Source: Paenalicyclobacillus ferrooxydans
Lineage (GTDB): Bacteria; Bacillota; Bacilli; Alicyclobacillales; Alicyclobacillaceae
DNA length: 64,000 nucleotides
NCBI RefSeq assembly: GCF_001399675.1
Contig: NZ_LJCO01000103.1
Location: 1-64,000 of the forward strand
Reading direction: 5' to 3'
Positions 61,689 through 64,000 of this stretch are shown one piece after another; positions within the stretch are counted from its first letter, which is position 1; every line of letters begins with the position of its first letter. The position numbers were made by a program, and so were the translations under genes. Under the pieces are notes generated by a model that was not told the DNA's origin, made no database searches, and worked only from the letters and a program-made list of their open reading frames with translations.

Positions 61689-63347
61689 GTGGCAAGAAAA
61701 CGACAAAAACTGTCGATTATCCCGCTCGGAGGCGTTGGGGAAATCGGCAAGAATATGACGGTGTACAGGTATGGCGACGACATTATCGTCGTTGATGCGG
61801 GCCTGAAGTTTCCTGAGGAAGAGATGCTCGGGATTGACATTGTTATCCCGGATATCAGTTACCTTGTGGAGCATAAAGAGAAGATTCGCGGTATTTTCGT
61901 TACACACGGTCACGAGGACCATATTGGCGGACTGCCTTACGTCCTGAAACAGTTAAATGCGCCTGTGTACGGAACGGGCCTGACTTTGGGGCTGATAGAA
62001 AACAAACTGAAGGAACACGGATTGCTCGAGACCACAAAGATGTACAAACTGACGGCAGACTCCGTGGTTGAAGCAGGGGCTTTTCGCGTCTCATTCTTTT
62101 ATTTGAACCACAGCATTCCTGACACTGGTGGATTTGCGATTGAGACACCAGAAGGCCTCGTCGTTCATACGGGTGACTTCAAGTTTGATCACACGCCTGT
62201 GGATGGGCGCCCAGCGGATGTACACAAGTTGGCTGCCTATGGATCTCAAGGTGTGCTTGCTTTGGTGGCAGACAGTACAAATGCAGAGCGAGAAGGGTTT
62301 ACACCCTCTGAACGCGTCGTTGGGGGCAAGATCGACGAGATCGTGTCGAAAGCGCCTGGACGTGTGATTCTCGCGACATTCGCATCGAATATTCATCGCA
62401 TGCAGCAGGTCGTGACGGCTGCGGAAAGGCACGACAGGAAGGTAGCCGTCGTCGGTCGCAGCATGGTGAACAACATTCAAATCGCCATTCAACTCGGCTG
62501 TTTGGAGGCACAGCCTTCAACGCTCATTGATGCGGATGATGTCAACAAGTACCCGCCGGAAAAGGTTGTCATTCTTTCGACGGGCAGCCAAGGTGAACCG
62601 ATGTCTGCACTGACCCGGATGGCTCGAGCCGCGCACCGGAAGATTGAAATTGTTCCAGGAGATACCGTGGTGCTCGCCAGTTCGCCGATTCCGGGGAATG
62701 AAAAGTACGTTGCTCGGACAATTGATCAACTCTTCAGAGCTGGCGCACACGTCATTTACAGGGGAGTTCACGTCTCCGGTCACGGCAGTCAGGAAGAACT
62801 GAAACTGATGTTAAACCTTACGCGGCCTAAGTATTTTGTTCCGGTGCACGGCGAATATCGGATGCAAAAGACCCACTCCGAGCTGGCCATGCAAGTTGGT
62901 GTCCCGGAAGAGGATATCTTTATCCTTGATCTTGGCGATGTCTTAGAGTTTGACAGCGGTCATGCCCAGATTGCAGGTCGTGTGACGGCCGGCAGTGTGA
63001 TGATTGATGGTCTTGGCGTCGGTGATGTCGGAAATATTGTGCTTCGTGACCGTAAACTGCTGTCCCAAGACGGTATTCTGGTCGTGGTTGTGACCTTGTC
63101 AAAGGAAACAGGACGAGTTCTGTCAGGGCCGGATATTATTTCACGCGGTTTTGTATACGTACGCGAGTCTGAAGCGTTACTCGACGATGCGACAAAACTT
63201 GTGGAGAATACACTTACGCGATTGGTTGCCGACAACGTAAACGAGTGGTCTTCGCTGAAGACGGCAGTCCGGGAAGCTCTCGGCCGTTTCCTGTTCGAAC
63301 AAACGCGGCGCCGGCCGATGATTTTGCCGATTATCATGGAAGCTTGA
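61689..63347 (+). CDS. rnjB: Ribonuclease J (RnjB-position)
   Basis: The 552-residue metallo-beta-lactamase/beta-CASP nuclease has endo- and 5'-exonuclease activity. The zinc motif VTHGHEDHIGG (72-82), DSTNAEREGFTPSER, STGSQGEP and the beta-CASP His in HVSGHGSQEELKLM are intact, and the C-terminal domain is present. GTG 61689 lies four bases after GGAGGTG. In B. subtilis this place, between dapA and tepA, is rnjB; with only one copy in view, rnjA cannot be excluded by sequence alone. Confidence 0.93.
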   Translation: MARKRQKLSIIPLGGVGEIGKNMTVYRYGDDIIVVDAGLKFPEEEMLGIDIVIPDISYLVEHKEKIRGIFVTHGHEDHIGGLPYVLKQLNAPVYGTGLTLGLIENKLKEHGLLETTKMYKLTADSVVEAGAFRVSFFYLNHSIPDTGGFAIETPEGLVVHTGDFKFDHTPVDGRPADVHKLAAYGSQGVLALVADSTNAEREGFTPSERVVGGKIDEIVSKAPGRVILATFASNIHRMQQVVTAAERHDRKVAVVGRSMVNNIQIAIQLGCLEAQPSTLIDADDVNKYPPEKVVILSTGSQGEPMSALTRMARAAHRKIEIVPGDTVVLASSPIPGNEKYVARTIDQLFRAGAHVIYRGVHVSGHGSQEELKLMLNLTRPKYFVPVHGEYRMQKTHSELAMQVGVPEEDIFILDLGDVLEFDSGHAQIAGRVTAGSVMIDGLGVGDVGNIVLRDRKLLSQDGILVVVVTLSKETGRVLSGPDIISRGFVYVRESEALLDDATKLVENTLTRLVADNVNEWSSLKTAVREALGRFLFEQTRRRPMILPIIMEA

Positions 63348-63374
63348 TTCCTTGGCTAGATCGGAATGAGAAAG

Positions 63375-63409
63375 AGGGTCACCCCACCGCCCGGGGTGGC
63401 CCTTTTTTG
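63375..63409 (+). terminator. Terminator after rnjB
   Basis: AGGGTCACCCC pairs with GGGGTGGCCCT (one T-G pair) around ACCGCCC, followed by TTTTTTG. Confidence 0.92.
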
Positions 63410-63468
63410 CATGCTGGGCAATTACAGGCGACATACTAGATGGGTATTTACAGTGAGGAGTGAAGCAT

Positions 63469-64000
63469 GTGCCAGACAAAACACCACCACTTATGGAGCA
63501 GTTGGCAGGGATTAAGGCGGCACTCCAAAGAAGTGTCACTTCATCCGAGTATGCAGAGAACGAGCAGGGAGCCGAGGAAAACGTCGCTCAGAATATAGAG
63601 GCTTTGGGTACGACTGAGCCGCCGACGGCCCCGGATCCGAGGATTCATTGTTTATCCATCATCGGACAGGTGGAAGGGCATGTTGTTCTCCCGCCTCAGA
63701 ACAAGACCACCAAATATGAGCATGTGATTCCGCAACTGGTCGCCATCGAGCAGAACGATGACATCGAAGGCTTGTTACTGATTCTCAACACAGTTGGTGG
63801 AGACGTTGAGGCTGGGCTCGCAATTGCTGAAATGGTGGCAAGTCTGTCGAAACCGACGGTGTCACTGGTTCTCGGCGGGGGGCATTCCATCGGAGTTCCC
63901 ATTGCGGTCAGCGCAGACTATTCGTTTATTGCGGAAACCGCGTCCATGACCATTCACCCGATTCGACTGACCGGGATGGTGATTGGGGTGCCGCAGTCGT
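63469..64000 (+). CDS. tepA: ClpP-like translocation-enhancing protein TepA (partial)
   Basis: The gene runs off the window; 177 residues are visible. The ClpP/crotonase-type serine protease fold is shown by [20 protein letters not shown], catalytic Ser140 in GGGHSIGVP and His163 in ETASMTIHP. An acidic N-terminal stretch (residues 25-55) precedes the core, as in B. subtilis TepA (YmfB). GTG 63469 lies eight bases after GAGGAG; an ATG at 63467 is out of frame. Position after rnjB matches B. subtilis. Confidence 0.92.
   Translation, partial: MPDKTPPLMEQLAGIKAALQRSVTSSEYAENEQGAEENVAQNIEALGTTEPPTAPDPRIHCLSIIGQVEGHVVLPPQNKTTKYEHVIPQLVAIEQNDDIEGLLLILNTVGGDVEAGLAIAEMVASLSKPTVSLVLGGGHSIGVPIAVSADYSFIAETASMTIHPIRLTGMVIGVPQS

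Noticed and set aside
1-64000. tRNA, rRNA, prophage, insertion sequence or restriction-modification genes
   Set aside because: No cloverleaf, rRNA segment, transposase, integrase other than XerC, or terminal inverted repeats were seen.

Overview
The window looks like a chromosomal core segment of an endospore-forming, Gram-positive member of the Bacilli, most like the Alicyclobacillus group. The assignment rests on gene order, on dipicolinate synthase genes, on a PolC-type replicase, on HslV with an N-terminal extension, and on GC content of about one half by eye. No rRNA or tRNA gene, CRISPR array, insertion sequence or prophage was seen. Start codons are unusually varied: about 20 of roughly 52 genes appear to start with GTG or TTG, each placed by its Shine-Dalgarno (SD) site.

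Positions 1-8600 are the accessory end. They hold an RluA-type pseudouridine synthase, a hot-dog thioesterase, a small orphan ORF, a LytH-like M23 peptidase behind a sporulation-type -10 match, and a three-gene envelope operon (O-antigen-ligase-like polymerase, six-span membrane protein, lipoprotein). A c-di-AMP (ydaO) riboswitch follows, driving a 52-residue acidic microprotein through what looks like an SD-sequestering hairpin. An orphan HlyD/EmrA-like adaptor closes the section.

From 8.7 kb to the end the order follows the Bacillus subtilis rplS-to-tepA chromosome segment closely: rplS, rbgA, rnhB, (yraN, comM, a membrane protein), sucCD, dprA, topA, trmFO, xerC, hslVU, rpsB, tsf, pyrH, frr, uppS, cdsA, dxr, rseP, proS, polC, (tdk, a glycosyltransferase, typA), rimP, nusA, rnpM, ylxQ, infB, rbfA, nrnA, truB, ribF, rpsO, pnp, ylxY, mlpA, dut, dpaAB, asd, dapG, dapA, rnjB and tepA (cut by the window end). 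Against B. subtilis, codY and the flagellar block are absent between hslU and rpsB, and ylxP is absent between infB and rbfA. The tdk-glycosyltransferase-typA block is inserted between polC and rimP, and dut sits next to mlpA.

The genes group by job: translation factors and ribosome assembly; RNA decay (pnp, rnjB, nrnA); replication and recombination (polC, topA, dprA, xerC, rnhB); lipid and cell-wall precursors (uppS, cdsA, dxr); and the aspartate-to-dipicolinate branch (dapG, asd, dapA, dpaAB) that supplies spores. Well-formed sigma-A promoters precede the riboswitch, rpsB, rimP, rpsO and rnjB, and factor-independent terminators separate most units.

The best candidates for something not yet described are the riboswitch-microprotein unit, the envelope operon, an IF2 with a very long glycine/arginine-rich N-terminus carrying exact 36-bp repeats, and a scatter of short exact tandem duplications in intergenic DNA.
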